Shown piece after piece: positions 24,228 to 31,827 of a stretch of DNA of 64,000 nt. The notes under the pieces are model-generated. The model made no database searches. It was not told where the DNA came from and saw nothing but the letters and a program-made list of their open reading frames with translations. Each line of letters opens with the position of its first letter. The stretch's first letter is position 1. The stretch covers positions 3,100,001-3,164,000 of the forward strand of contig OZ240210.1 of the NCBI GenBank assembly GCA_965197495.1, given 5' to 3'. The position numbers were made by a program, and so were the translations under genes. The stretch is from SMYC01 sp965197495. GTDB lineage: Bacteria > Acidobacteriota > Vicinamibacteria > Marinacidobacterales > SMYC01.

Positions 24228-25531
24228 GGCGGAGAGTGTAGCCCAAGGAACGCGCGGCGCGCGCGGGCGCCGGCGCGGAGCTCGCGGATCGCGCTCGAGA
24301 TAGCGAGGACGAAGAACGGCATATATTCGAGGACTTTCACCCAGACGACGTCCTCCCACGGCTCGCCCGGCATGGCGAGATAGGCCGAGTGATAGCTCAA
24401 GCCAACACTCAAGCAGAGATAGAGCCATGCGGGGCTCGCGTAGATGGCGAGAAAGGGTGCGATCCACAACAGGTACCAGGGGTGCAACGTCGTCGTGAGA
24501 AGAAGGATCGCGCCCACGGTCAGGTAGGCGCTTCGAAGCGGTCTCGCGTTCAAGAAGACGAGTACGAGGACGATCGTCACGAGCGTCGCGCCCACGATAA
24601 TCTTCGCCGTGTCGAGCGACCCCGTGAGGGCGAAGAGGATATGGAACACGCTGTCGTTAGAACGCCAGCGGAGTCCGTATTGGGTGAGGCCGCGAAAGGC
24701 CAGGCCGCCCGCGCTTGCGTAAGGGAGGGTAAGTGCGAAGGTGACGAGCGCCATCGCGACGAGCGCGCGGGGGCGTACGGCTCTGAGAAAAAGAGGCGCG
24801 AGGGCGTAGCCGATGACCTTTGCGAGGCCGGAAAGGGTGAGAAGCGCCATCCCGAGCACGTCGCGATGGCGCAGGAGCGCCCACTGCGCGGCGAAGAGCC
24901 CCAATACGGCGAGGGCGTCGTTGTGCCCACTGCCAGCAACCTCGACGATCACGAGCGGGCTCCACCCATAGATAACGGCGCGGACGGGATTGAGGCCGAG
25001 CGCACGCAAAATCCCGCTCAACACGACGATAAGCGCCAAATCGCAGAGCACGAAGAGCGCCTTCATCAACAAGAGGCTCTCCGAGATGGCGATGGCGACA
25101 TAGAAGGCCCATTCCATGGCAGGCGGATAAATCGTCGGAATATCTTTGTTATTGATGCGGGGATAGAGATCGTTTCTCAGAAACACGAGCTCTTCGGCGT
25201 CGGGGGCGTAAATATAGGGATTGATGCCGGCGTGCTGCACACGGCCGTCCCAGACGTAGCGAAAGATGTCGTCGGAGAGGATGGGCTCCGTGGCGAGGAA
25301 GGGCAGGCGCATCGCGATCGCGAAAACGAGAACGAGGCCGCGATTTGCGGTACTATCTGACGCCCGTCCTACGGCGTAGTAGCTCGCGAGGAGCCACGGG
25401 AGGCCCATCGCGAGGTAGAGGCTCAAATAGACGGGATAGTTGGTCTCACGGTCGACGACCCGCGAGGCCAAGATGGTGAGGACGACCTCGACGAGGCCGA
25501 GCGTTGCGAGAACGGCGTGCTCTTTTTTCAA
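24224..25531 (-). CDS. GT-C type membrane glycosyltransferase
   Basis: 435 residues with about 10-12 hydrophobic helices and a long first periplasmic loop (LSDDIFRYVWDGRVQHAGINP) carrying the acidic DD typical of polyprenol-phosphate-dependent mannosyltransferases. Further blocks are IYPPAMEWAFYVAIAISESL and VVEVAGSGHNDALAVLGLFA. It probably transfers a sugar from a lipid carrier outside the membrane. A paralogue lies at 60538-61674 and shares the VAGSG-x-x-DA block. It overlaps larB by 4 nt and is divergent from the GT2 gene 68 bp away. Confidence 0.75.
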   Translation of the reverse strand: MKKEHAVLATLGLVEVVLTILASRVVDRETNYPVYLSLYLAMGLPWLLASYYAVGRASDSTANRGLVLVFAIAMRLPFLATEPILSDDIFRYVWDGRVQHAGINPYIYAPDAEELVFLRNDLYPRINNKDIPTIYPPAMEWAFYVAIAISESLLLMKALFVLCDLALIVVLSGILRALGLNPVRAVIYGWSPLVIVEVAGSGHNDALAVLGLFAAQWALLRHRDVLGMALLTLSGLAKVIGYALAPLFLRAVRPRALVAMALVTFALTLPYASAGGLAFRGLTQYGLRWRSNDSVFHILFALTGSLDTAKIIVGATLVTIVLVLVFLNARPLRSAYLTVGAILLLTTTLHPWYLLWIAPFLAIYASPAWLYLCLSVGLSYHSAYLAMPGEPWEDVVWVKVLEYMPFFVLAISSAIRELRAGARARRAFLGLHSPP

Positions 25532-25599
25532 AGTCGCGCGGCCTCTCTAATCGCCTGTGGCGTAGTTCATTTGGGCCTTTTCAAACCGGTGTCTAGGAT

Positions 25600-27153
25600 A
25601 TGACAATGGTCTCCGTGAATACATTTCTTCTGATGACCTACTTCGCGGTCCTCCTCACGCTCGCGATCTTCGGAATGCATCGTTATTGGATGGTCTTTCT
25701 TTACTATCGCTATCGCCATCGACAACCTCAATCTCACGTCCAAGGGCAGTTCAAAGACCTTCCGAAGGTCACGGTCCAGCTACCGGTATATAACGAATTG
25801 TACGTGGTCGAGAGGCTCATCGACGCGGTGTGCCAATTCGACTACCCGAAGGAGCGGCTCGAGATCCAAGTTCTCGACGACTCGACCGACGAGACGGCGT
25901 ATGTGGCCAAGGCGCGGGTGGCTTATTACCGCGGGCTCGGCGTCGACGTTCACTACCTACACCGCGAGGCTCGGACTGGTTACAAGGCGGGTGCCCTCGC
26001 CGCGGGCTTGAAAGTCGCGAAAGGTGAGCTCATCGCCATCTTTGACGCAGATTTCGTTCCCCGACCAGATTTCTTGAAACAAACCGTCCATCATTTCGTC
26101 GATCCTGGCGTTGGTATGGTCCAGGCGCGTTGGGGACATCTCAACCGCGACTACTCGCTTCTCACGCGGGTGCAAACGATCTTGCTCGACGCGCATTTCG
26201 TTCTCGAGCATGGGGGACGCAATCGCGCCCGTTGTTTTTTCAACTTCAACGGTACGGCGGGGCTTTGGCGGCGGCAGGCCATCGAGGAGGCGGGTGGTTG
26301 GCAGCACGACACGCTAACCGAGGATATGGACCTTTCCTATCGCGCCCAGCTACGAGGCTGGCGTTTCGTGTTCGTTCCGGACGTGGTCGCGCCCGCAGAA
26401 ATCCCGGTCTCGATGAACGCGTTCAAAAGCCAGCAGCATCGTTGGTCGAAAGGCTCCATTCAAACGGCGCGAAAGCTCCTTCCGAAGATCCTCGCGAGCC
26501 CGCTTCCGCTGCGCGTGAAGATCGAGGCCGTTTTCCACCTCACAGCGAATCTGGCTTATCCGTTGATGGTGCTCCTCTCGCTTCTGATGTTCCCGAGCTT
26601 GATCGTGCGCTTCAACATGGGCTGGCACGAGATGCTTCTGTTCGATCTGCCGTTGTTCCTCGCGGCGACGATGTCGGTCACGAGCTTCTACGTCGTCTCG
26701 CAACGCGAGATTTATGAGGACTGGGGACAGCGTCTTAAGGTGCTCCCGATGCTCTTGTCCCTCGGCATCGGCATGTGTTTGAACAATGCCAAGGCCGTCA
26801 TGGAGGCCTTTTTGGGGCGCGAGACCGGTTTCGTGCGCACACCGAAATACAGGATCGAGTCGTCGATCGACCAATGGAGCTCCAAGCGCTACCGAAGCCG
26901 CCGGAGCCTGCTGCCGTATATCGAGCTCGGCCTGGGACTCTACTTCACGCTGAGTGCCGCCTACGCGGCCGCCCACCACATCTACGGTTCGCTCCCCTTC
27001 CTCGCGCTCTTCCAGGTGGGCTTCTTGTATACCAGCGCGTCGTCGCTCGCAGAGGACCCAGCATTCAGCATTCAGCATTCAGCATTCAGGATACTCTCAG
27101 CGCTGCGGCCACCGAGCCAAGCTGCGGCCGTCCTGAGAGTTCCTGAATCCTGA
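25600..27153 (+). CDS. Processive GT2 glycosyltransferase (cellulose synthase-like)
   Basis: 517 residues. An N-terminal helix (LLMTYFAVLLTLAIFGMHRY) is followed by a GT-A domain with TVQLPVYNELYVVERLIDAV, VLDDSTDE, the donor-binding IFDADFVP, LTEDMDLSYR and the processivity motif QQHRW. Several C-terminal membrane helices follow. The pattern fits CslA/mannan-synthase-like enzymes that polymerise and export a polysaccharide. The last ~30 residues (from SIQHSAFRILSALRPP) are encoded by an intergenic palindromic repeat, so the natural end was probably earlier. Divergent from the GT-C gene. Confidence 0.88.
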   Translation: MTMVSVNTFLLMTYFAVLLTLAIFGMHRYWMVFLYYRYRHRQPQSHVQGQFKDLPKVTVQLPVYNELYVVERLIDAVCQFDYPKERLEIQVLDDSTDETAYVAKARVAYYRGLGVDVHYLHREARTGYKAGALAAGLKVAKGELIAIFDADFVPRPDFLKQTVHHFVDPGVGMVQARWGHLNRDYSLLTRVQTILLDAHFVLEHGGRNRARCFFNFNGTAGLWRRQAIEEAGGWQHDTLTEDMDLSYRAQLRGWRFVFVPDVVAPAEIPVSMNAFKSQQHRWSKGSIQTARKLLPKILASPLPLRVKIEAVFHLTANLAYPLMVLLSLLMFPSLIVRFNMGWHEMLLFDLPLFLAATMSVTSFYVVSQREIYEDWGQRLKVLPMLLSLGIGMCLNNAKAVMEAFLGRETGFVRTPKYRIESSIDQWSSKRYRSRRSLLPYIELGLGLYFTLSAAYAAAHHIYGSLPFLALFQVGFLYTSASSLAEDPAFSIQHSAFRILSALRPPSQAAAVLRVPES

Positions 27154-27172
27154 ATGCTGAATGCTGATACAC
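27059..27172. repeat. Palindromic CATTCAG/CTGAATG repeat element
   Basis: Three to four phased ATTCAGC units are followed by a GC-rich loop and then the inverse CCTGAATCCTGAATGCTGAA. The two arms could form a long hairpin. Single-arm relatives occur at 23335, 28835, 30460, 30598 and 61741. It overlaps the 3' end of the GT2 gene. Confidence 0.8.
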
Positions 27173-27179
27173 TTTGCGC

Positions 27180-27779
27180 GTGAATCGGGACCTCGGGTTT
27201 TTCATCGCGGGACTGTGCTTTGGCATCGCCGCGGGCTATTTCGTGTTTCGCGCGGTGTGGCCCCCGGAAAGCCCTGCGGAGGAGGTGGCGAGCGGAGGCA
27301 CGAGCACTGCGTCCACTATCGGTCTCGATAGTGAGTCACAGTTTCCGCCGCTCGATGAGAGCCAAGTCAGAAAGCTCGAAGCCGACGCTGAGGCGAGCCC
27401 CGACGACCCGCAGCTCGCGGCCCGTATCGGAGAGCTCTATATGGATGCGGGGCAGTTTGCCGAGGCCGTCCCGTGGCTCGAGAAGGCCGTCGGGCTCGGG
27501 CCCCGAGACGTGCATGTTCGTAATCATCTCGCTCTCTCTTATCTCAATCAAGGGAACCTGGACGGCGCCGTGGCCTCGTTCGAGCAAACGCTCGCGATCG
27601 ATCCGAATCATCCCCCGAGCTTGCTCGGCCTCGGACGTATCAAGCTCTATCTGCAACAGGACATCGGTGGTGGTTTGGCGATGTGGCAAAAGCTCATGGC
27701 GGTGGCGCCGAGCTCCGAAGAAGCTCAGAGCGTAACGGACGAGCTCGACGCACTGAAGTCGGCTCATCCCGGGAGTTGA
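27180..27779 (+). CDS. Membrane-anchored TPR protein
   Basis: 199 residues with an N-terminal helix (DLGFFIAGLCFGIAAGYFVF) and a linker of Gly/Ser/Glu, then at least three tetratricopeptide repeats: DPQLAARIGELYMDAGQFAE, HVRNHLALSYLNQGNLDGAV and HPPSLLGLGRIKLYLQQDIG. It resembles the TPR half of CcmH/CycH-type cytochrome maturation factors, but no partner genes are near. The GTG start was taken; TTG two codons earlier is possible. It is followed 1 nt later by the YHS gene. Confidence 0.7.
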   Translation: MNRDLGFFIAGLCFGIAAGYFVFRAVWPPESPAEEVASGGTSTASTIGLDSESQFPPLDESQVRKLEADAEASPDDPQLAARIGELYMDAGQFAEAVPWLEKAVGLGPRDVHVRNHLALSYLNQGNLDGAVASFEQTLAIDPNHPPSLLGLGRIKLYLQQDIGGGLAMWQKLMAVAPSSEEAQSVTDELDALKSAHPGS

Positions 27780-27780
27780 T

Positions 27781-28056
27781 GTGGCGCGCTTTCTCTACTT
27801 TCTTCTGATCGCTTTTCTCGTGCGCATGGTGTTTCGCGCGGTCACCGGTTGGCTCACGATGCACGCGCGCCGCCAGATGGGCGCTACCAGCGGTGGTAGC
27901 CCGGAAAAGCGGACGATCTACAAAGGCTTGATGGTGCGCGATCCCGTCTGCGGCCTCCATCTTCCCGAGCAACGCGCCATTACGGAGTCGCGGTCCGGTC
28001 AGCGCTATCACTTCTGCTCCGAGCGTTGCCGCGACATCTTTCTGAGCGCCAACTAA
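27781..28056 (+). CDS. Small membrane-anchored YHS-domain protein
   Basis: 91 residues starting at GTG. The first helix (FLYFLLIAFLVRMVFRAVTG) anchors the protein; the C-terminal half is a YHS/TRASH-like metal-binding module, MVRDPVCGLHLPEQRAI, YHFCSERCRDIFL, with Cys residues suited to bind a heavy metal. Such proteins are linked to copper or other metal handling. It begins 1 nt after the TPR gene stop and ends 2 nt before the aldolase start, so it may be transcribed with the microcompartment genes. Confidence 0.75.
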   Translation: MARFLYFLLIAFLVRMVFRAVTGWLTMHARRQMGATSGGSPEKRTIYKGLMVRDPVCGLHLPEQRAITESRSGQRYHFCSERCRDIFLSAN

Positions 28057-28058
28057 CG

Positions 28059-28832
28059 ATGTCGCGCGAAAGCTTCAAAGAAGATATCTGCGAAGTCGGT
28101 CGCCGTATGTACCAGAACGGCTTCATTGCCGCGATGGAGGGCAATATCAGCATTAGGCTCTCCGAGAACGAGCTCATGGGAACGCCGGCCGGCGCCTGCA
28201 AAGGCTATTTGACACCGGAGATGATCTCGACCTGCGACATGGATGGGAATACGCTCTCCGGCCCACGCATCTCGACCGAGATTCAGATGCATATCTCGGT
28301 TTACAAGGCACGGCCCGATGTGCAAGCGGTCGTTCATGCCCATCCACCGAAATGCACGGGCTTCGCCGTCGCGGGAGTGCCGCTCGATCGTGCGGTGCTC
28401 GCCGAGGTCGTGGTGACGCTCGGCTGCGTCCCGCTCGCCGAATACGGGACGCCTTCTACCCAGGAGCTCGCCGATTCGGTGGACCGTTTGATCCGCACGT
28501 CGGACGGGCTGCTCTTGTCGAACCACGGCGCACTAACCGTGGGTAAAGAGGTCTACGACGCCTATTTCAAGCTCGAAGTCATCGAGCACTTCGCGGAGAT
28601 CTCGCTCATCTCGCGTCAGCTCGGCGGCGAGCGGCTCTTACCCAGGAAGGAAGTGTCGCGCCTTCTCGACCTGCGTCAAAAAGTCTACAACCTCGAAGGG
28701 CCACCAGGGGGGGAGGCCTGTCCCGTTCCCGCGGAAGCGTCGAGCGAAAACGGCGACGAGGTCGTACAAATGACGCGGAGCGAATTGATTCAGCTCATCT
28801 CGGACGCTATTCGTGAGGTCGGGGGGAGTTAG
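28059..28832 (+). CDS. Class II aldolase with putative microcompartment-targeting tail
   Basis: 257 residues. Class II aldolase/adducin family, as in L-fuculose-1-phosphate aldolase: MEGNISIRLSENELMGTPAG, the zinc ligands in VVHAHPPKCTGFAV, and LLSNHGALTVG. After the fold ends near residue 215, a flexible stretch rich in Ala/Glu/Ser leads to a terminal amphipathic helix TRSELIQLISDAIREV, the form expected of a BMC encapsulation peptide. It would cleave a sugar phosphate to an aldehyde inside the shell. Shell genes follow immediately. The aldehyde-processing enzymes are not in the window. Confidence 0.85.
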   Translation: MSRESFKEDICEVGRRMYQNGFIAAMEGNISIRLSENELMGTPAGACKGYLTPEMISTCDMDGNTLSGPRISTEIQMHISVYKARPDVQAVVHAHPPKCTGFAVAGVPLDRAVLAEVVVTLGCVPLAEYGTPSTQELADSVDRLIRTSDGLLLSNHGALTVGKEVYDAYFKLEVIEHFAEISLISRQLGGERLLPRKEVSRLLDLRQKVYNLEGPPGGEACPVPAEASSENGDEVVQMTRSELIQLISDAIREVGGS

Positions 28833-28834
28833 TT

Positions 28835-28862
28835 TTCAGCATTCAGGATTCAGCATTCAGGA
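28835..28862. repeat. CATTCAGGA phased repeat
   Basis: CAGCATTCAGGATTCAGCAT and a further unit between the aldolase stop and the BMC-H ribosome site. It is a single arm of the repeat family seen at 27059-27172. Confidence 0.7.
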
Positions 28863-28884
28863 CTTTAGTTAGTAAGGAGGATTC

Positions 28885-29184
28885 ATGGCGGACTCTTTTG
28901 GTGAAGCGCTTGGAATGATCGAGACGAAAGGGCTCGTGGCGATGATCGAAGCGTCGGACGCGATGGTGAAAGCGGCGAAAGTTACGCTCATCGGGTACGA
29001 GAAGATTGGCGCTGGTTTCGTTACGGCGATCGTCCGCGGCGACGTCGCGGCATGCAAGGCGGCAACCGATGCTGGTGCCGCAGCGGCGCGTCGTGTCGGC
29101 GAGCTCGTCTCGGTCCACGTCATCCCGCGACCGCACTCGAGCCTCGAAGATCGGTTCCCCATCGGCAAGTCCAACAGCAAGTAA
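28885..29184 (+). CDS. BMC-H shell protein (hexamer)
   Basis: 99 residues, one BMC domain: EALGMIETKGLVAMIEASDA, MVKAAKVTLIGYEKIGAGFV, VTAIVRGDVAACKAATDAGA, and ISVHVIPRPH-like end LVSVHVIPRPHSSLEDRFP. It forms the flat hexameric tiles of a microcompartment shell. The C-terminal tail is short (GKSNSK). It is preceded by a strong AAGGAGG site. It is the only hexamer gene in the window. Confidence 0.96.
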   Translation: MADSFGEALGMIETKGLVAMIEASDAMVKAAKVTLIGYEKIGAGFVTAIVRGDVAACKAATDAGAAAARRVGELVSVHVIPRPHSSLEDRFPIGKSNSK

Positions 29185-29204
29185 ACGCTGCTCTGGCTTA
29201 GCGC

Positions 29205-29486
29205 ATGATTCTCGGCAGAGTGGTTGGCACCGTCGTCGCCACCCAAAAGGACGAGCGCCTCGAGGGGTTCAAGCTTCTCGTTGTGCAAGCGGTCGAGCCG
29301 GATGGCCGGCTCAAAGACAGCTTCACCGTCGCGGTGGATACGATGGGCGCCGGTGATGGTGAGCTCGTTCTCGTGGTCTCGGGGAGTTCTGCTCGTATGG
29401 TGTGCGGCTGCACCGACCGGCCGGTCGACGCTGCGATCGCCGGGATCGTGGATGACATCGATCTGCTGCCGAGCGAAGGCGGTTGA
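29205..29486 (+). CDS. BMC-P shell vertex protein 1 (EutN/CcmL)
   Basis: 93 residues starting MILGRVVGTVVATQKDERLE, the family signature, with LLVVQAVEPDG, AVDTMGAGDGELVLVVSGSS and a C-terminal DAAIAGIVDDIDL. EutN/CcmL proteins form pentamers that cap the shell vertices. It carries two Cys (MVCGCTDRP) at the position facing the pentamer pore region, which the other two copies lack. It lies 20 nt after BMC-H. Confidence 0.95.
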   Translation: MILGRVVGTVVATQKDERLEGFKLLVVQAVEPDGRLKDSFTVAVDTMGAGDGELVLVVSGSSARMVCGCTDRPVDAAIAGIVDDIDLLPSEGG

Positions 29487-29491
29487 GGCTC

Positions 29492-29764
29492 ATGCTGCTC
29501 GCGAAAGTCGTCGGCAACGTCGTCGCCACGGTCAAAGATCCCGGGCTCGCGGGCCAGAAGCTTCTCGTGATCCAGCCGCTCGCTCCGTCGGGCGAGCCGA
29601 ACGGAGCGCGCCTCGTCGCTCTCGACGCCGTGGGTGTCGGAGTTTCTGAGCGCGTGTTCTACGTACGCGGCAAGGAAGCCTCCTTTCCGTTTCTCCCGGA
29701 TCACGTTCCCGCGGATGCCGGGATTGTCGGGAAGGTCGACAGCATCGAAGAGAGGCGTTCGTGA
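29492..29764 (+). CDS. BMC-P shell vertex protein 2 (EutN/CcmL)
   Basis: 90 residues starting MLLAKVVGNVVATVKDPGLA, then GQKLLVIQPLAPSG, LVALDAVGVGVSERVFYVRG and a variant C-terminus in which the usual charged DAA is replaced (HVPADAGIVGKVDSIEERR). A TTG three codons earlier overlaps the preceding stop and could also be used. It has diverged considerably from its two neighbours, suggesting a distinct place in the shell. It overlaps the next gene as GTGA. Confidence 0.94.
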   Translation: MLLAKVVGNVVATVKDPGLAGQKLLVIQPLAPSGEPNGARLVALDAVGVGVSERVFYVRGKEASFPFLPDHVPADAGIVGKVDSIEERRS

Positions 29765-30030
29765 TTCTAGGACGCGTCACAGGCGCCGTCGTCGCGACTG
29801 CAAAGCATTACAAGCTCGAAGGCCGCAAGCTTCTCCTCGTCCAACCCATCGGGCCGGAAGGGGACGCACGAGGTGTCCCGATGCTGGCGGTCGATGGCGT
29901 CGACGCTGGCGAAGGCGACCGCGTGCTCGTCGTTCAGGAAGGCAAGTGCGCTTCGATGGTCTCGGGCCGAGCCGATAGTCCGCTCGATGCCGCCATCGTG
30001 GCGGTTGTGGACGCGGTGGAGCTCGAATGA
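29761..30030 (+). CDS. BMC-P shell vertex protein 3 (EutN/CcmL)
   Basis: 89 residues, GTG start within the overlap with the preceding stop. MILGRVTGAVVATAKHYKLE, GRKLLLVQPIGPEG, MLAVDGVDAGEGDRVLVVQEG, SPLDAAIVAVVDAVEL. It is closest in pattern to the first BMC-P protein. Three pentamer genes in a row is the number known from fucose/rhamnose-type (PVM-like) compartments. It overlaps the next gene by ATGA, showing tight coupling. Confidence 0.95.
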   Translation: MILGRVTGAVVATAKHYKLEGRKLLLVQPIGPEGDARGVPMLAVDGVDAGEGDRVLVVQEGKCASMVSGRADSPLDAAIVAVVDAVELE

Positions 30031-30245
30031 GCATCGACCGCGCGCGCGTTCGAGCGCTGGTGCGCGCCGAGCTCGAGAAGCGGCTGGACAAGCCCCCACC
30101 GGCGCGGGTTCACGCGGCGCTTCTCGAGATCTACCAAGGCCCGGAAACTAACGAGGACCTGGATTCCCCCACCCGAAAACCGTGCGTCATCGAGCCCGAT
30201 CGCCCCTGCATAAACAGCGGCTACTGCACGAAACTGGGGCACTGA
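30027..30245 (+). CDS. Small cysteine-motif protein encoded at the end of the BMC operon
   Basis: 72 residues, coupled by ATGA overlap to the third BMC-P gene. The N-terminal half is a basic amphipathic helix (RARVRALVRAELEKRLDKPP). The C-terminal half contains CVIEPDRPCINSGYCTKLGH, i.e. C-x7-C-x5-C, close to the stop. I do not recognise the family. The helix could be a targeting segment and the Cys triad a metal or iron-sulfur site; both are inference. Its position makes a role in the compartment likely. Confidence 0.75.
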   Translation: MSIDRARVRALVRAELEKRLDKPPPARVHAALLEIYQGPETNEDLDSPTRKPCVIEPDRPCINSGYCTKLGH

Positions 30246-30608
30246 ACCCGCAAATCGTGGTCGGCGCAAAGACCGCAAAAACTCATAGCCTTGTGCTACT
30301 AATATGCAAAAGCTTCTATTTCTTGCAAGAAATTGAGCGGCGCCGGTCGGAACTGCCCGACGCCAAATGAGTTAGCATTGAGCACGGCGGTGAGAATTTT
30401 GGGCGTGTCCCCCGCCATGGAATTTGGACCGAGGCGCGAAGCGCCGAGCTCCACGAGCTGACCGCTGAAAGCTGATGGCTGATCGTTCGCGGCGGTAAAT
30501 TGGTTGCGGCTCCGCCGCGCTGTGCTACTCGGCGTTAAGACCAGAAATCTCTGACCGTCGACTTATTTTCTTGATATACTCCTGATATTCACCTTACTTG
30601 GATGCTGA
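30246..30608. repeat. Repeat-rich spacer, second copy of the ~220-bp dispersed repeat
   Basis: No gene. About 30307-30520 matches 23187-23420: AAGCTTCTATTTCTTGCAAG, ACCGAGGCGCGAAGCGCCGA, CACGAGCTGACCGCTGAA and GGTTGCGGCTCCGCCGCG. It contains the palindrome ATTTCTTGCAAGAAAT. A TTGATATAC-like stretch and GGATGCTGAATGCTCATGG (the ATTCAG repeat in inverse) run up to the dinB start. Confidence 0.75.
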
Positions 30609-30614
30609 ATGCTC

Positions 30615-31813
30615 ATGGCTGATACCCGCACGATCTTCCATGTCGACATGGACGCGTTCTACACGTCTGTGGAGCAGCGGGATCATCCGGAGATTCGGGG
30701 GAAGCCGGTCATTGTCGGGCGGATCCCAATGGTGGTGCGGGGCGGGGGGTGGTGGCCGCTTCGTCCTACGAAGCGCGCCAGTTTGGTGTGTATTCCGCGA
30801 TGCCCATATCGCGCGCTTATCGGCTTTGTCCGCAAGGTGTTTATCTTCGCGGGAGCATGAAGAAGTACAGCGCGGTCTCGAAGAACATCATGTCGATCTT
30901 GAGAAGCTACAGCGACCTCGTCGAGCCGCTTTCGATAGACGAAGCTTTTGTCGACGTCTCGGTGATTTGCCGCCCAGAGAAAGGAAAGGTTCTCGCGCAG
31001 GAAGTCAAAGAGAACATCTTTCAGCAAGTGCGGCTCAAAGCTTCGATTGGAGTAGCGCCCAACAAATTTCTCGCGAAGATTGCCTCCGACATCGAAAAGC
31101 CCGACGGTCTCGTCGTTGTCGGGCCCGGAGAGGAGCTCGATTTTCTCGGACCGCTCCCGGTGGAACGACTCTGGGGTGTCGGGCCGAAAACGGCCGAGCG
31201 TCTCCACGAGCTCGGGTGTCGCACGATCAGAGATCTTTGGCGCATCGAGCCTGGTGGCCTGCCGATGGGAAAACACGGCGATCACATCCTGAAGCTCTCT
31301 CGCGGTATCGATGCGCGAGAAGTGATCCCGCATCACGAAGCGAAGTCGATCGGACACGAGACGACGTTTCTCGAAGATACCGACGATCCCGAAGTGATGC
31401 GCAAAACACTTCTGAATCTCGCCGAAGCGGTCGCGACCCGGCTGCGCAAGCACGATGTGCGAGGCAAAACGGTGACGTTGAAATTTCGCGACGCCGATTT
31501 CGTGACCGAGACGCGCTCGTGTACGCTGCCGGAGCCTACCGCCGACGCCAAAGAAATCTTCGACGTCGCGATGGCGCAAGTCGAGCGCGTTCGCGGCAAA
31601 GGCAAAAAGATCCGTCTACTCGGGATCAGTCTCAAAAATCTAGAAAAGCCCGGCGCGGCGCGCCAGCTCTCTTTATTTGGACCGACTGAGACTGAGTATG
31701 ACAGGAGCGATCGTCTCTCTCTCGCCAAGGATCGTCTCGAAGAACGCTTCGGCAAAGGCAGCATGAAGCGCGCGAGCCTCATCGATACGCGGCCCATTGA
31801 CCGCGAATTGTAA
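30615..31813 (+). pseudogene. dinB: DNA polymerase IV with -1 frameshift
   Basis: Y-family lesion-bypass polymerase. It starts MADTRTIFHVDMDAFYTSVE with the metal-binding DxD, then GKPVIVG. At about 30718-30721 one G is missing from an expected run of four, and the reading moves to the next frame: ADPNGGAGRGVVAASSYEAR, SAMPISRAYRLCPQGVYLRG, LVEPLSIDEAFVDVS (catalytic DE), helix-hairpin-helix WGVGPKTAERLHELG and the little-finger domain. It ends with a beta-clamp motif-like QLSLFG about 40 residues before the stop. One inserted base restores about 400 residues. The start codon is embedded in the CTGAATGCT repeat. Confidence 0.85.
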
Positions 31814-31827
31814 GTACAATGAGGCGG

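Noticed and set aside
27059..27172. Repeated ATTCAGC units considered as a CRISPR array
   Set aside because: Units are 7 bp, directly adjacent, with no unique spacers and no cas genes; the second half is the inverse of the first.
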